Source of the DNA: Streptomyces sp. V1I1
GTDB taxonomy: Bacteria; Actinomycetota; Actinomycetes; Streptomycetales; Streptomycetaceae
Assembly: GCF_030817355.1 (NCBI RefSeq)
Contig: NZ_JAUSZH010000001.1
Location: 5,146,501 to 5,210,500, forward strand
Length of the DNA: 64,000 bases
Direction: 5' to 3'
Position numbers and translations under genes: made by a program. The notes below the pieces were generated by a model. It did not search any database. It had not been told where the DNA came from and saw nothing but the letters and a program-made list of their open reading frames with translations. This document shows positions 56,521-64,000 of this stretch, one piece after another (the stretch's first letter is position 1; each line of letters starts with the position of its first letter).

Positions 56521-57372
56521 ATGAGCCGATTCACGGGTCTGGTGACTTGGGGGATCAGCACCTATCGTGCCGCCGTGCGGGAGCGGATACCGGTCGTGGT
56601 GCAAGGGCGCAGCTCGCGGCGGCGGGCCACGCTCGCCCATGGGCTGTGGGCCGGGGCCGAGGTCGCCGTCACCCTCGGGGTCGTCGTACTCCTCCTCGTC
56701 GTGCATCAGTTGTGGTGGACCAATCGGCAGGCCCGGGAGGGCGCCGAGCACAGGGTCCAGGCTCTGGAGCGGGAGTGGGAGGGCCCTGCCGGCGATACGG
56801 GGGATAGGGGGGAGGACGTTCCTCAGGACACGGGGGACGTGGTCGATGAGACCGCGCCGGGCGGAGCCGCCGAGCCCCCCGTCCGTGATCAACCCGCCGC
56901 GCGGAGAACCGCGCCCCGCTGGGACCAGGCCTACGCCGTCCTCCGCATACCCCGCCTGGGCGTCGTCGCTCCCGTCGCGCAGGGCATTGGTAAGAAGGGT
57001 GTCCTCGACAAGGGGTATATCGGGCATTATCCGCAGACCGCCCAGCCCGGTGAGGCCGGGAACTTTGCCGTCGCCGGGCACCGCAATACGCACGGCGAGC
57101 CCTTCCGGTACATCAACCGGCTGCGCGGCGGCGACGAGATCAAGGTCGAGACGCGCAACGGGGTCTATGTGTACGTGGTCGACCAGGGGGTGTCGCAGAC
57201 CTCGCCCCGGGACACCGGAGTGATCGCGCGTGTGCCGCGCAGCATCGTGAAACCGGACGCCGGGTACAGCGAGCCCGGGTACTACCTCACACTCACCACC
57301 TGCACGCCCGAGTACAGCTCCAAGTACCGGCTTGTCGTATGGGGGACGTTGAAGTCGATGAGCCCGCGCTAG
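56521..57372 (+). CDS. Class E sortase
   Basis: 283 residues from ATG 56521 (GTG 56575 is an alternative). One N-terminal membrane helix (LAHGLWAGAEVAVTLGVVVL), a disordered Gly/Asp linker, and the sortase fold: NFAVAGHRNTHGEPFRYINR (catalytic His) and YYLTLTTCTPEYSSKYRLVV (catalytic Cys and Arg). Class E sortases anchor LAxTG proteins such as the one at 62685-63722 to the cell wall. Confidence 0.93.
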   Translation: MSRFTGLVTWGISTYRAAVRERIPVVVQGRSSRRRATLAHGLWAGAEVAVTLGVVVLLLVVHQLWWTNRQAREGAEHRVQALEREWEGPAGDTGDRGEDVPQDTGDVVDETAPGGAAEPPVRDQPAARRTAPRWDQAYAVLRIPRLGVVAPVAQGIGKKGVLDKGYIGHYPQTAQPGEAGNFAVAGHRNTHGEPFRYINRLRGGDEIKVETRNGVYVYVVDQGVSQTSPRDTGVIARVPRSIVKPDAGYSEPGYYLTLTTCTPEYSSKYRLVVWGTLKSMSPR

Positions 57373-57424
57373 GCTGAGGGTTCGAAGCAGTGAGGAAAGC
57401 AGCGAAGGAAGGCGAGGGGGGATC

Positions 57425-57739
57425 ATGGTCGGTCGTATGACGCGGCTGCTCCGTCCCGCCGCGTTGCTGCTGCTTCTCCTCGAGGTCCTGCTCATCGACG
57501 GCGGCAGCCTGACCGCCGCGGTCGCGCTCGCCGCGACCGCCACCGCTGCCGCCGGTTCCGCACTCGTCGTCTGCGCCGTGATCAGCGCGCGCTGCGCACC
57601 CGCCGTGCCGCGCACCCGGGTTCGCACCGCCATCCGCGACCGTGAGCAGCGCACCGCCTTCCTGCCGCAGCGCGATCCCGACGCGAAGGGCCGGACCAGG
57701 CCCCGAGCGCCCGGGCGTGCCGTTCCGACGGCCGCGTAG
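57425..57739 (+). CDS. DUF6412 small membrane protein
   Basis: 104 residues from ATG 57425 (ATG 57437 in frame). Two hydrophobic helices (LLRPAALLLLLLEVLLIDGG and LAATATAAAGSALVVCAVIS), then a basic tail with RTAIRDREQRTAFLPQRDPD. Typically precedes this yidC paralogue in Streptomyces; likely a membrane accessory. Confidence 0.8.
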   Translation: MVGRMTRLLRPAALLLLLLEVLLIDGGSLTAAVALAATATAAAGSALVVCAVISARCAPAVPRTRVRTAIRDREQRTAFLPQRDPDAKGRTRPRAPGRAVPTAA

Positions 57740-57828
57740 GGGCACCCACTCGCACCACACACCCCTCGCGGGTCGTCATGCCGCCATGTCCTCATCCCGG
57801 CACGACGAGACCCTCGGAGGGCTCACCC

Positions 57829-58563
57829 ATGTCCGTTTTCGCCAGCTTGGTCGCGCACCTCGCCGACCTGCTCCAGCCGCTGTTCCACGCATCCGCCACC
57901 GCCGCCGCGATCGTCGTCTTCACCGCGCTCGTACGGCTGGCCGTCCATCCCCTGTCGCGGGCGGCCGCCCGCGGCCAGAAGGCCAAGGCGAGGCTCTCGC
58001 CGCAGATTGCCGAGCTGCGCAAGAAGCACGCCAAGAACCCGGACCGTATGCAGCAGGCGCTCATGGAGTTGCATGCGAAGGAGAAGGTCTCGCCCTTCTC
58101 CGGCTGCCTGCCGAGCCTGCTTCAGGTGCCCGCGTTCTTCCTGATGTACCACCTGTTCTCGAGCGGACAGATCGGCGGCGAGCCGAACGGCCTGCTCACG
58201 CACACCCTCTTCGCCGCGCCGCTGGGGGACAGGTGGACCGACGCGCTCGCGCACGGCGGGGTTTTCGGGGGCGCGGGGCTGGTGTACGTCGCGCTGTTCG
58301 TGATCGTCGCGGCCGTGGCGACGTACAACTACCGGCGTACGAAGCAGCAGATGGCGGGCGCGACCATGGACCAGCAGGTGCCCGGCATGGGGGCGATGGT
58401 GAAGGTCATGCCGCTGCTCTCCTTCGCGACCCTCCTCACCGTGGCGTGGGTGCCGCTGGCCGCCGCGCTCTATGTCGTCACCAGCACCACTTGGACGGCG
58501 GTCGAGCGGGCGTTCCTCTACCGGGACATGCCGGTCGCGGGTTCCCTTGCTACCGCGGTGTAA
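57829..58563 (+). CDS. YidC/Oxa1-type membrane insertase paralogue
   Basis: 244 residues from ATG 57829 with GGAGGG upstream. Five membrane helices, a cytosolic loop (KAKARLSPQIAELRKKHAKN), and PFSGCLPSLLQVPAFFLMYH, the conserved family core. Short form typical of the second actinomycete YidC; inserts membrane proteins, perhaps a subset. Confidence 0.9.
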   Translation: MSVFASLVAHLADLLQPLFHASATAAAIVVFTALVRLAVHPLSRAAARGQKAKARLSPQIAELRKKHAKNPDRMQQALMELHAKEKVSPFSGCLPSLLQVPAFFLMYHLFSSGQIGGEPNGLLTHTLFAAPLGDRWTDALAHGGVFGGAGLVYVALFVIVAAVATYNYRRTKQQMAGATMDQQVPGMGAMVKVMPLLSFATLLTVAWVPLAAALYVVTSTTWTAVERAFLYRDMPVAGSLATAV

Positions 58564-58689
58564 AGGTCCAGGTTGTGAACGGGGTCTTGCAGGGTGGTCC
58601 GATGTCTTGGAGGATCAGCCAACCCTCCGATCCCTCGATGGCCGCTACCCGTCGCCCGGGCTCACAATCTCGACCAGGGGAGACAGACC

Positions 58690-59550
58690 ATGAAGCTGCT
58701 ACGTGTCGGTACACCGGGCGCCGAGCGACCCGCCCTGCTGGACCAGGACGGGACGACCCTGCGCGACCTGTCGGGCCTTGTCAGGGACATCGACGGGGAG
58801 CTGCTCGCCGACGCGTCCGCCCTCGCCCGGATACGGGCCGCGGCGGACGCGGGCGAGCTGCCCGTGCTGGACGCCGACGGTCTCCGTACGGGAGCGCCGG
58901 TCGCCCGGATCGGCAAGGTCGTGTGCATCGGGCTGAACTACCACGATCACGCGGCGGAGACGGGCGCCAAGGCCCCGGCCGAGCCGGTCGTCTTCTTCAA
59001 GGCCGCCGACACGGTGGTCGGGCCGAACGACACCGTGCTGGTGCCGCGCCGCAGCCGCAAGACCGACTGGGAGGTCGAGCTCGCGGTCGTGATCGGGCGT
59101 ACGGCCCGCTATGTGGAGGACGACGAGGACCCGCTGTCGTACGTCGCCGGGTACGCGGTCGCGCACGACGTCTCGGAGCGTGAGTTCCAGATCGAGCGCG
59201 GCGGCACCTGGGACAAGGGCAAGAACTGCGAGACGTTCAACCCGCTGGGCCCGTGGCTGGTGACGGCCGATGAGGTCCCGGATCCGCAGGCGCTGAGCCT
59301 GAAGCTGTGGGTCAACGGCGCGCTGAAGCAGAACGGCAGGACCGCGGACCAGATCTTCTCGGTGGCGGAGGTCGTGCGGTACGTCAGCCAGTTCATGACG
59401 CTGTACCCCGGGGACGTCATCAACACCGGGACGCCGGCGGGGGTGGCGCTGGGGCAGCCGGAGCCGAAGCCGTTCCTGCGGGCCGGGGATGTGGTGGAGC
59501 TGGAGATCGAGGGTCTGGGCCGCCAGCGCCAGGAGCTCAAGGACGCGTAG
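58690..59550 (+). CDS. Fumarylacetoacetate hydrolase family protein
   Basis: 286 residues from ATG 58690. KVVCIGLNYHDHAAETGAKA, VVFFKAADTVVGPNDTV, DWEVELAVVIGRTARYVEDD, AHDVSEREFQIERGGTWDKG and VINTGTPAGVALGQPEPKPF give the FAH fold with its metal-binding Glu/Asp set. Probable 2-keto-acid hydratase, hydrolase or oxaloacetate decarboxylase-like enzyme; substrate unclear. Confidence 0.92.
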   Translation: MKLLRVGTPGAERPALLDQDGTTLRDLSGLVRDIDGELLADASALARIRAAADAGELPVLDADGLRTGAPVARIGKVVCIGLNYHDHAAETGAKAPAEPVVFFKAADTVVGPNDTVLVPRRSRKTDWEVELAVVIGRTARYVEDDEDPLSYVAGYAVAHDVSEREFQIERGGTWDKGKNCETFNPLGPWLVTADEVPDPQALSLKLWVNGALKQNGRTADQIFSVAEVVRYVSQFMTLYPGDVINTGTPAGVALGQPEPKPFLRAGDVVELEIEGLGRQRQELKDA

Positions 59551-59690
59551 GCAAACGCGTAGGCAAGGACGCGTAGGCAAGGGCGCGGAGGCAAGGGCGC
59601 GGAGGCATAACCCGCGGCTGCGGGCGGGGGAGTCCGCAGCCGCGGGTCGGGGAAGGGCCGCGGAGGTACGGGGGATGTCCCCGCGGCCCT
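59539..59690. repeat. Tandem repeats and two terminator hairpins
   Basis: The last codons of the FAH gene (ACGCGTAGGCAAGG type) are repeated about four times to 59607, each early copy carrying a TAG. Then CCCGCGGCTGCGG (59611-59623) pairs with CCGCAGCCGCGGG (59634-59646), and GGGCCGCGG (59656-59664) with CCGCGGCCC (59682-59690). Serves as a terminator for convergent genes. Confidence 0.7.
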
Positions 59691-59732
59691 GGTCTGTGGG
59701 TCTTTGAGCGAGCCGCAGCTCGCCCGCCGCCG

Positions 59733-60239
59733 TCACGTCGCGATGAACCGCTCCAACGCCTCGACCACCATCGCGTGGTCCTCCGCCTGGGGCAGGCCCG
59801 AGACCGTGACCGTGCCGACGACGCCCACGCCGGCGACCGAGATCGGGAACGATCCGCCGTGGGCCGCGTACAGATCCGGGTCCAGGCGCGAGGACTCCTC
59901 GAACGTCGTGCCCTTCGCGCGGTGGCGGGCGCCGACCAGGAACGAGCTCTCGCCGTACCGCTCGACGACCCGGCGCTTGCGGTCGATCCACGCGTCGTTG
60001 TCCGCGCTCGACCCCGGCAGCGCGCAGTGGAAGAGCTGCTGCGCCCCGCGGCGGATGTCGATGGCGACCGGCGCCTGCCGCAAGTAGCCCATCTCGACCA
60101 GCATGCTGCCGAGCGCCCAGCCGTCGTCGTTCGTGAACCGCCGCACTGTCAGCCTGCGTTCCTGGGCGACCAACTCGTCGACGGTGAGCGGCGTGGGCGT
60201 GGGCGCGGGCCCGGGCGTCGCGGGCTTGGGCGCGGTCAT
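59733..60239 (-). CDS. UPF0303/heme-degrading-domain-like protein
   Basis: 168 residues from ATG 60239. LTVRRFTNDDGWALGSMLVE, APVAIDIRRGAQQLFHCALP, SADNDAWIDRKRRVVERYGE and AHGGSFPISVAGVGVVGTVT match the UPF0303 (YBR137W-like, GlcG/HbpS-fold) family. Start overlaps the stop of the upstream oxidoreductase (ATGA), so coupled. Ligand unknown. Confidence 0.88.
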   Translation of the reverse strand: MTAPKPATPGPAPTPTPLTVDELVAQERRLTVRRFTNDDGWALGSMLVEMGYLRQAPVAIDIRRGAQQLFHCALPGSSADNDAWIDRKRRVVERYGESSFLVGARHRAKGTTFEESSRLDPDLYAAHGGSFPISVAGVGVVGTVTVSGLPQAEDHAMVVEALERFIAT

Positions 60240-61390
60240 GCGGAGACCTCCACCGTGACGCCCTCGCGGGCTGAGCGGCGCGCGGCCTCCAGGACGTCCA
60301 GCGCTGCCGCCGCTTCATGTGCGGTGACCGGCGGGGGCGTACCGTCGCGCAGGGCCGTGGCGATTCCCGCGTAGTACGCCGGGTAGTCGCCCGGCACCGT
60401 CTCGACCGGGCTGCCTTCCCCTCGGGCTTCGCCCTGGGGAGACCCCATGCCGGTCTGCGGGGACTCTCCCCCAGAGGCTTCGCCCTGGGAGGTGCCCCCA
60501 GCGCCGATCCGGCCCCACAGCGACTTGGGCTCGACGCCCCAGCTCTTGCCCGGCGTCGGGCGCTTGCCGTCGCGCAGGTCGGCCTCCTGCGGGTCCAGCC
60601 CGTACTTCACATATCCGGCCGTCGAGCCCAGCACCCGCAAGCGCGGGCCGAGCTGCGCGGTCGCAGCACTCATGTACAGGTGCGAGCGCACTCCGTTCGC
60701 GTGCGTGAGCGCCATGAAGGTGTCGTCGTCGGTCTGGGCGCCCGGGCGGCGTACGTCCGCCTCGGCGTAGACCCGCACGACCGGGCCGAACAGGGTCAGC
60801 GCCTGGTCGACGACATGACTGCCCAGGTCGTACAGCAGACCACCGATCTCCTCCGGGTCGCCGGACTCGCGCCAGCCGCCCTTGAGTTGCGGACGCCACC
60901 GCTCGAAGCGGGACTCGAAGCGCTGTACGTCGCCGAGCTCGCCGTCCGCGATCAGCTGCTGGAGAGTGAGGAAGTCGTTGTCCCAGCGGCGGTTCTGGAA
61001 CACCGAGAGCAGCAGACCGCGCTCCTCGGCGAGGGCGGCGAGCTCGCGCGCCTCGGCGGTGGTGCCGGCGATCGGCTTGTCCACGACGACCGGGAGGCCA
61101 GCCTTGAGCGCGGCGGTGGCGAGCGGGACGTGCGTCTTGTTGGGGGAGGCGATGACGATGAGGTCGAGCTCGCCCGCGCGCTTCCACAGCTCGTCGGGCG
61201 AGGCCGCGAAGCGCATGTCGTCGCCGAACTCGGCGCGGGCCTGCTCCCGCCGCTCAGGGTTCGAGGTGACGATCGTGTCGAGGGCGAGGCCCTCGGTGGC
61301 GGCGATCAGCGGGGCATGGAATACGGAGCCCGCCAGGCCGTAGCCGACGAGTCCGACGCGGAGAGGGCTGCGGGTGTCGGTGCCAGTCAT
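60236..61390 (-). CDS. Gfo/Idh/MocA family oxidoreductase
   Basis: 384 residues from ATG 61390. Rossmann start VGLVGYGLAGSVFHAPLIAA, the conserved VVVDKPIAGTTAEARELAAL (Lys), then the C-terminal alpha/beta domain with GGLLYDLGSHVVDQALTLFG. NAD(P)-dependent sugar or inositol dehydrogenase type. Residues about 295-324 (Gly/Ser/Glu rich, SQGEASGGESPQTGMGSPQG) are an in-frame insertion encoded by a palindromic Streptomyces-type repeat. Divergent from a ROK regulator that probably controls it. Confidence 0.92.
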   Translation of the reverse strand: MTGTDTRSPLRVGLVGYGLAGSVFHAPLIAATEGLALDTIVTSNPERREQARAEFGDDMRFAASPDELWKRAGELDLIVIASPNKTHVPLATAALKAGLPVVVDKPIAGTTAEARELAALAEERGLLLSVFQNRRWDNDFLTLQQLIADGELGDVQRFESRFERWRPQLKGGWRESGDPEEIGGLLYDLGSHVVDQALTLFGPVVRVYAEADVRRPGAQTDDDTFMALTHANGVRSHLYMSAATAQLGPRLRVLGSTAGYVKYGLDPQEADLRDGKRPTPGKSWGVEPKSLWGRIGAGGTSQGEASGGESPQTGMGSPQGEARGEGSPVETVPGDYPAYYAGIATALRDGTPPPVTAHEAAAALDVLEAARRSAREGVTVEVSA

Positions 61391-61403
61391 GGTTCCACTT
61401 AAA

Positions 61404-61414
61404 CAACGGTGTTG
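61404..61414. promoter_or_regulatory. Operator-like inverted repeat between oxidoreductase and ROK regulator
   Basis: CAAC-GGT-GTTG lies in the 55-bp divergent promoter region, the expected place for ROK regulator binding. Confidence 0.4.
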
Positions 61415-61445
61415 CCAAAGTGCAAGCGCAGGGGACAATGGGTCC

Positions 61446-62555
61446 GTGAACAGGACCGTCAACGGAGCGAATCTGCCCGTGCTGCGCAGCCGCAACGCGG
61501 CGCTGGTGCTCGATCTGCTGCGTACGGCCGGGGAGGGCGGCATCAGCCGGATCGAACTGGCCGAGCGCACCGGGCTCACTCCGCAGGCGGTCAGCAAGAT
61601 CACCGCGCGCCTGCGGGAGGGTGGCCTGGTGGTGGAGACGGGCCGTCGCGCGTCGACCGGAGGCAAGCCGCGCACGCTGCTGCGCCTGGTCCCGTCGGCG
61701 GGGCACGCGATGGGCCTGCACTTGGACCGCGACGAGCTGACGACGGTCCTGCTGGACCTGTCGGGCACGCTGGTCGTGGCGCGTACGGTGCCGCTGGACC
61801 TGGGGGCGGGGGCAGAGGCGGTCCTGGAGGCTGCGGCGGCGGAGATCGAGGCGGTCCTGGCGACGACGGCGACGGCGGAGGCCGAGGCGGTCCCGTCGGC
61901 CGGGCGCGTGCTTGGTGTCGGTGTTGCCATGCCCGGGCCGCTCGACCACTGGGCCGGCGTGCCCCACCGCGTCACCGGGTTTCCCGAGTGGGACGGGTTC
62001 CCGCTCCGGGACGCTCTCGGTGCGCGGCTCGGGTTGCCCGTCGTGCTCGACAAGGACACCAACGCCGCCGCCCTCGGACTCGCCCTGCGTGGGCCCGGGG
62101 GCTCGTTCGCGTATCTCCATCTCGGTACGGGGCTGGGCGCGGGCCTCGTACTCGGCGGGGCGCTCTACCGGGGTGCGCGCACCGGGGCGGGGGAGTTCGG
62201 GCATCAGGTCATCCAGCTCGACGGGCCCGAGTGCGGCTGCGGCAGGAGCGGCTGTATCGAGGCGCTCTGCCTCGCCGCCGTCGGGCGCGGCGACATCGAC
62301 CGGGCCGCGGGTGTCCTCGGGATCGGCGCCGCGAACCTCGTCGAGCTGCTCGACATCGACCGGGTGCTGCTCGGCGGCCGGGCCGTGACCGCGGCAGCCG
62401 AGCCGTTCGTACGGGGAGTCGGCGAGCGCGTCCGCGTCCCCGTGGCCCTCGCTGAAGGCGGCACGCACATCGTCGCGGAGGGCGCCGCGCAGCTGGTGCT
62501 CGCGCCCCTGTTCGGCCACGCCGAGGCGTCACCTACCGGACCGAAAATACGCTGA
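61446..62555 (+). CDS. ROK-family transcriptional regulator
   Basis: 369 residues from GTG 61446. N-terminal winged helix (GGISRIELAERTGLTPQAVS, KITARLREGGLVVETG), then the ROK sugar-kinase-like fold: LGVGVAMPGPLDH, VLDKDTNAAALGLALRG, FAYLHLGTGLGAGLVLGGAL, GEFGHQVIQLDGPECGCGRS and GCIEAL zinc motif. Likely represses the divergent oxidoreductase/UPF0303 operon until a sugar ligand is present. Confidence 0.93.
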   Translation: MNRTVNGANLPVLRSRNAALVLDLLRTAGEGGISRIELAERTGLTPQAVSKITARLREGGLVVETGRRASTGGKPRTLLRLVPSAGHAMGLHLDRDELTTVLLDLSGTLVVARTVPLDLGAGAEAVLEAAAAEIEAVLATTATAEAEAVPSAGRVLGVGVAMPGPLDHWAGVPHRVTGFPEWDGFPLRDALGARLGLPVVLDKDTNAAALGLALRGPGGSFAYLHLGTGLGAGLVLGGALYRGARTGAGEFGHQVIQLDGPECGCGRSGCIEALCLAAVGRGDIDRAAGVLGIGAANLVELLDIDRVLLGGRAVTAAAEPFVRGVGERVRVPVALAEGGTHIVAEGAAQLVLAPLFGHAEASPTGPKIR

Positions 62556-62684
62556 TAGGGCGGAGTTGCGCGGCTGTTCGGCCCCAAGGAGAGCCGGAGC
62601 CGTGTCCCCACGCGCGCGCGGGGGGAAGGTTTTGGGGCACGGCCGGGCGATCCCCCAGCCGTAGGCGATCAGCAAAGGCCCCTC

Positions 62685-63722
62685 ATGCGACTGCGCTATG
62701 CCCTCACCGTCGGCGTCACCGCAGCCGCCATCGCGCCCGCGGCGCTCACCGCCGCGACCGCGACAGCGGCGACGCCGGCGACGGCAGTGACGGCAGCCGC
62801 TCCCGTGGCCCCGCGCCCCGCAGCCCCGCGCCCCGCGGCCGACACGGCGCTCACCAGCTCGACGGCGACGGCCGCGATGACTGGGACGGCGGCGATCACT
62901 GGGACGGCCGCGATGACTGGGACGGCGGCGGCTTTCATGACCCGGGGCCTGGCCGCACGCCCCGCCGCCGATGCCATCGCCGCGCCCGCGGCCACACCGC
63001 AGGCCCCGCCCGCGGACAAACCCGGCGAGCCGCCCGCCGCCACCGCCCTCCCCACCCAGCAGGAGAACCCCGCCGGCCGGCAGCCCACCTGCGGCAAGGC
63101 ATCCGACCCCGACTTCCCCATCGACACCCGCGTCCTCGGCGGCGCGTCCGTCCACCGCCCCGGCGGCGGCTTCGAGCCCTGGTCCGTCGAACTCGCCAAC
63201 ACCACCGGCGAGGCCTGCCAGAACATCCACCCCGTGATCATCTTCACCGGACGCGACCCCGGTCTCACCCCGCCCCGGATCACGCTGGAGTTCTACGACG
63301 ACGAGGCCGCCCTCTGGCGCCCCGTCGTCCTCGAGACGACCGCCGAGGGCGAGGTCGTCGGCGTACTCGACGGCGAGGGCCGTTTCCCCGGCTTCGCCGT
63401 CCCGGCCCGCAAGTCCGTCACCGCCAAAGTCCGGCTCAGGCTCGCCACCGACGCCCCGCCCAACGAGGTCACGGTCAACGCCGCGGTCGTCCAGCGGCAG
63501 GGCGACGACGGCGACTGGGTCGGAGAGTCCGGCGACTACCGCTTCGCCGTCCTCGGCGGCGACGACTCCGGCATCGACGCGGGCGTCACCCCTGACGAGC
63601 TCGCCGCCACCGGCACCGGCACCGGCTCCCTGGTCCTCCTCGGCGCCGCCTTCGGCGCGGTCCTGCTGGGCAGCGGGGCTCTGGTGCTCGCGTCCCGGTG
63701 GCGGCCCAAGGGCCGACGCTGA
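62685..63722 (+). CDS. Cell-wall-anchored surface protein with LAATG sorting signal
   Basis: 345 residues from ATG 62685. Signal peptide (YALTVGVTAAAIAPAALTAA), an Ala/Thr-rich stalk with TGTAAMTGTAAITGTAA-type repeats, a folded Cys-containing domain of about 170 residues (GGASVHRPGGGFEPWSVELA and TGEACQNIHPVIIFTGRDPG), and the C-terminus LAATG, hydrophobic helix, and SRWRPKGRR. LAATG is the class E sortase signal, so the sortase at 56521 is a likely anchor enzyme. Confidence 0.88.
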   Translation: MRLRYALTVGVTAAAIAPAALTAATATAATPATAVTAAAPVAPRPAAPRPAADTALTSSTATAAMTGTAAITGTAAMTGTAAAFMTRGLAARPAADAIAAPAATPQAPPADKPGEPPAATALPTQQENPAGRQPTCGKASDPDFPIDTRVLGGASVHRPGGGFEPWSVELANTTGEACQNIHPVIIFTGRDPGLTPPRITLEFYDDEAALWRPVVLETTAEGEVVGVLDGEGRFPGFAVPARKSVTAKVRLRLATDAPPNEVTVNAAVVQRQGDDGDWVGESGDYRFAVLGGDDSGIDAGVTPDELAATGTGTGSLVLLGAAFGAVLLGSGALVLASRWRPKGRR

Positions 63723-63798
63723 TCGTTCTCGTACATCTGCGAACATCCCCTGGTGCAACGGGGGCTGAGGGCCGCCCGCGGGTGGTTCTGCTGGGGGT

Positions 63799-63816
63799 CC
63801 GGGGGTTGTCCCCCGG
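63799..63816. terminator. Hairpin after the surface-protein gene
   Basis: CCGGGGG (63799-63805) and CCCCCGG (63810-63816) form a seven-bp stem with TTGT loop, without a T run; probable termination/stabilising hairpin. Confidence 0.5.
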
Positions 63817-63956
63817 GAGATGCGGGACGGTGCACCTGGGCAACCGGAACTGAGGGCCGACTCCAACTCCGCGACGCGTCTGGTCAGTTCAGGTCCGTGC
63901 CGAGCCCGTCCGGTCATCGACGGGGTCAAGATCAGCCCAGCCTGACTAGGCTGGGG

Positions 63957-64000
63957 ATGCCGGAGACTCACAGGGCCGTGCCTCCGGCGTCCACAGCACA
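63957..64000 (+). CDS. Possible 5' end of a further gene
   Basis: ATG 63957 opens a frame MPETHRAVPPASTA to the window edge. It lies eight bases after a TAGGCT -10-like box, as in leaderless Streptomyces transcripts. Too short to judge. Confidence 0.25.
   Translation, partial: MPETHRAVPPASTA

Noticed and set aside
62560..62684. Possible c-di-AMP (ydaO-type) riboswitch before the surface-protein gene
   Set aside because: Only a GTAGGCG-like string matches; the conserved core blocks are missing and the spacing is wrong.
1..64000. CRISPR array
   Set aside because: No regularly spaced direct repeats of 24-40 bp with unique spacers were seen anywhere in the window.

Overview
The window is high-GC chromosomal DNA from an actinomycete, almost certainly a Streptomyces. 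The signs are GTG starts, strong codon bias, and typical families: DUF3618, DUF1707, DUF397/XRE pairs, a class E sortase with an LAxTG substrate, excalibur and CHRD proteins, and a ROK regulator. All calls come from reading the sequence and translations; no database search was run.

Layout. 1-6110: chromosomal backbone with a BCP peroxiredoxin, DUF3618, a GroES-like protein, a guanidine exporter (SugE/Gdx) behind a guanidine-III riboswitch, a class A penicillin-binding protein, and a COG4587/COG3694/COG4586-type ABC exporter operon. 6111-29248: a 23,138-bp integrated mobile element of clearly lower GC inserted in the ABC ATPase gene. It carries a large serine integrase, a TraG/HerA-like transfer ATPase with a Replic_Relax protein, ParA with a small partner, a HATPase-XRE-DUF397 regulatory set, Lsr2, a ~2,300-residue PA14/RHS surface protein, and about 1.5 kb of structured non-coding DNA with a promoter-ncRNA-terminator unit. 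Both att sites can be read to the base, and removing the element restores an intact 319-codon ATPase. 29249-37100: backbone again (SGNH hydrolase, DUF445, CHRD, COG4315 lipoprotein, excalibur protein). 37100-55400: a chromosomal accessory island without an integrase. Its left part holds three decaying copies of a small protein-DUF6879-XRE module, another XRE/DUF397/HATPase set and an IS5-type scar. Its right part is a restriction/defence block: degenerate HNH, ParB-like, SNF2 ATPase, DUF3883-like nuclease, two C5 methyltransferases, HNH, Vsr, and a NaeI-family endonuclease retaining all four catalytic residues. 55470-64000: backbone with a SEC-C protein, sortase E, DUF6412, YidC, an FAH-family enzyme, UPF0303, a Gfo/Idh/MocA oxidoreductase, a ROK regulator and an LAATG-anchored surface protein.

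How things fit. The element looks self-mobile: the integrase acts at attP, the five-gene 6.5-10.4 kb operon is the transfer/relaxation module, ParA and partner plus a 34-bp palindrome handle maintenance, and Lsr2 may silence it. In the island, the NaeI-like enzyme, two methyltransferases and Vsr form a recognisable R-M set. The ParB-SNF2-DUF3883 operon beside it is less familiar and is the best candidate here for an undescribed defence module. The most novel RNA-level signals are the ~195-nt ncRNA at 13381-13575 and a 21-bp long-range inverted repeat that would mask the ribosome binding site of the gene at 10690.
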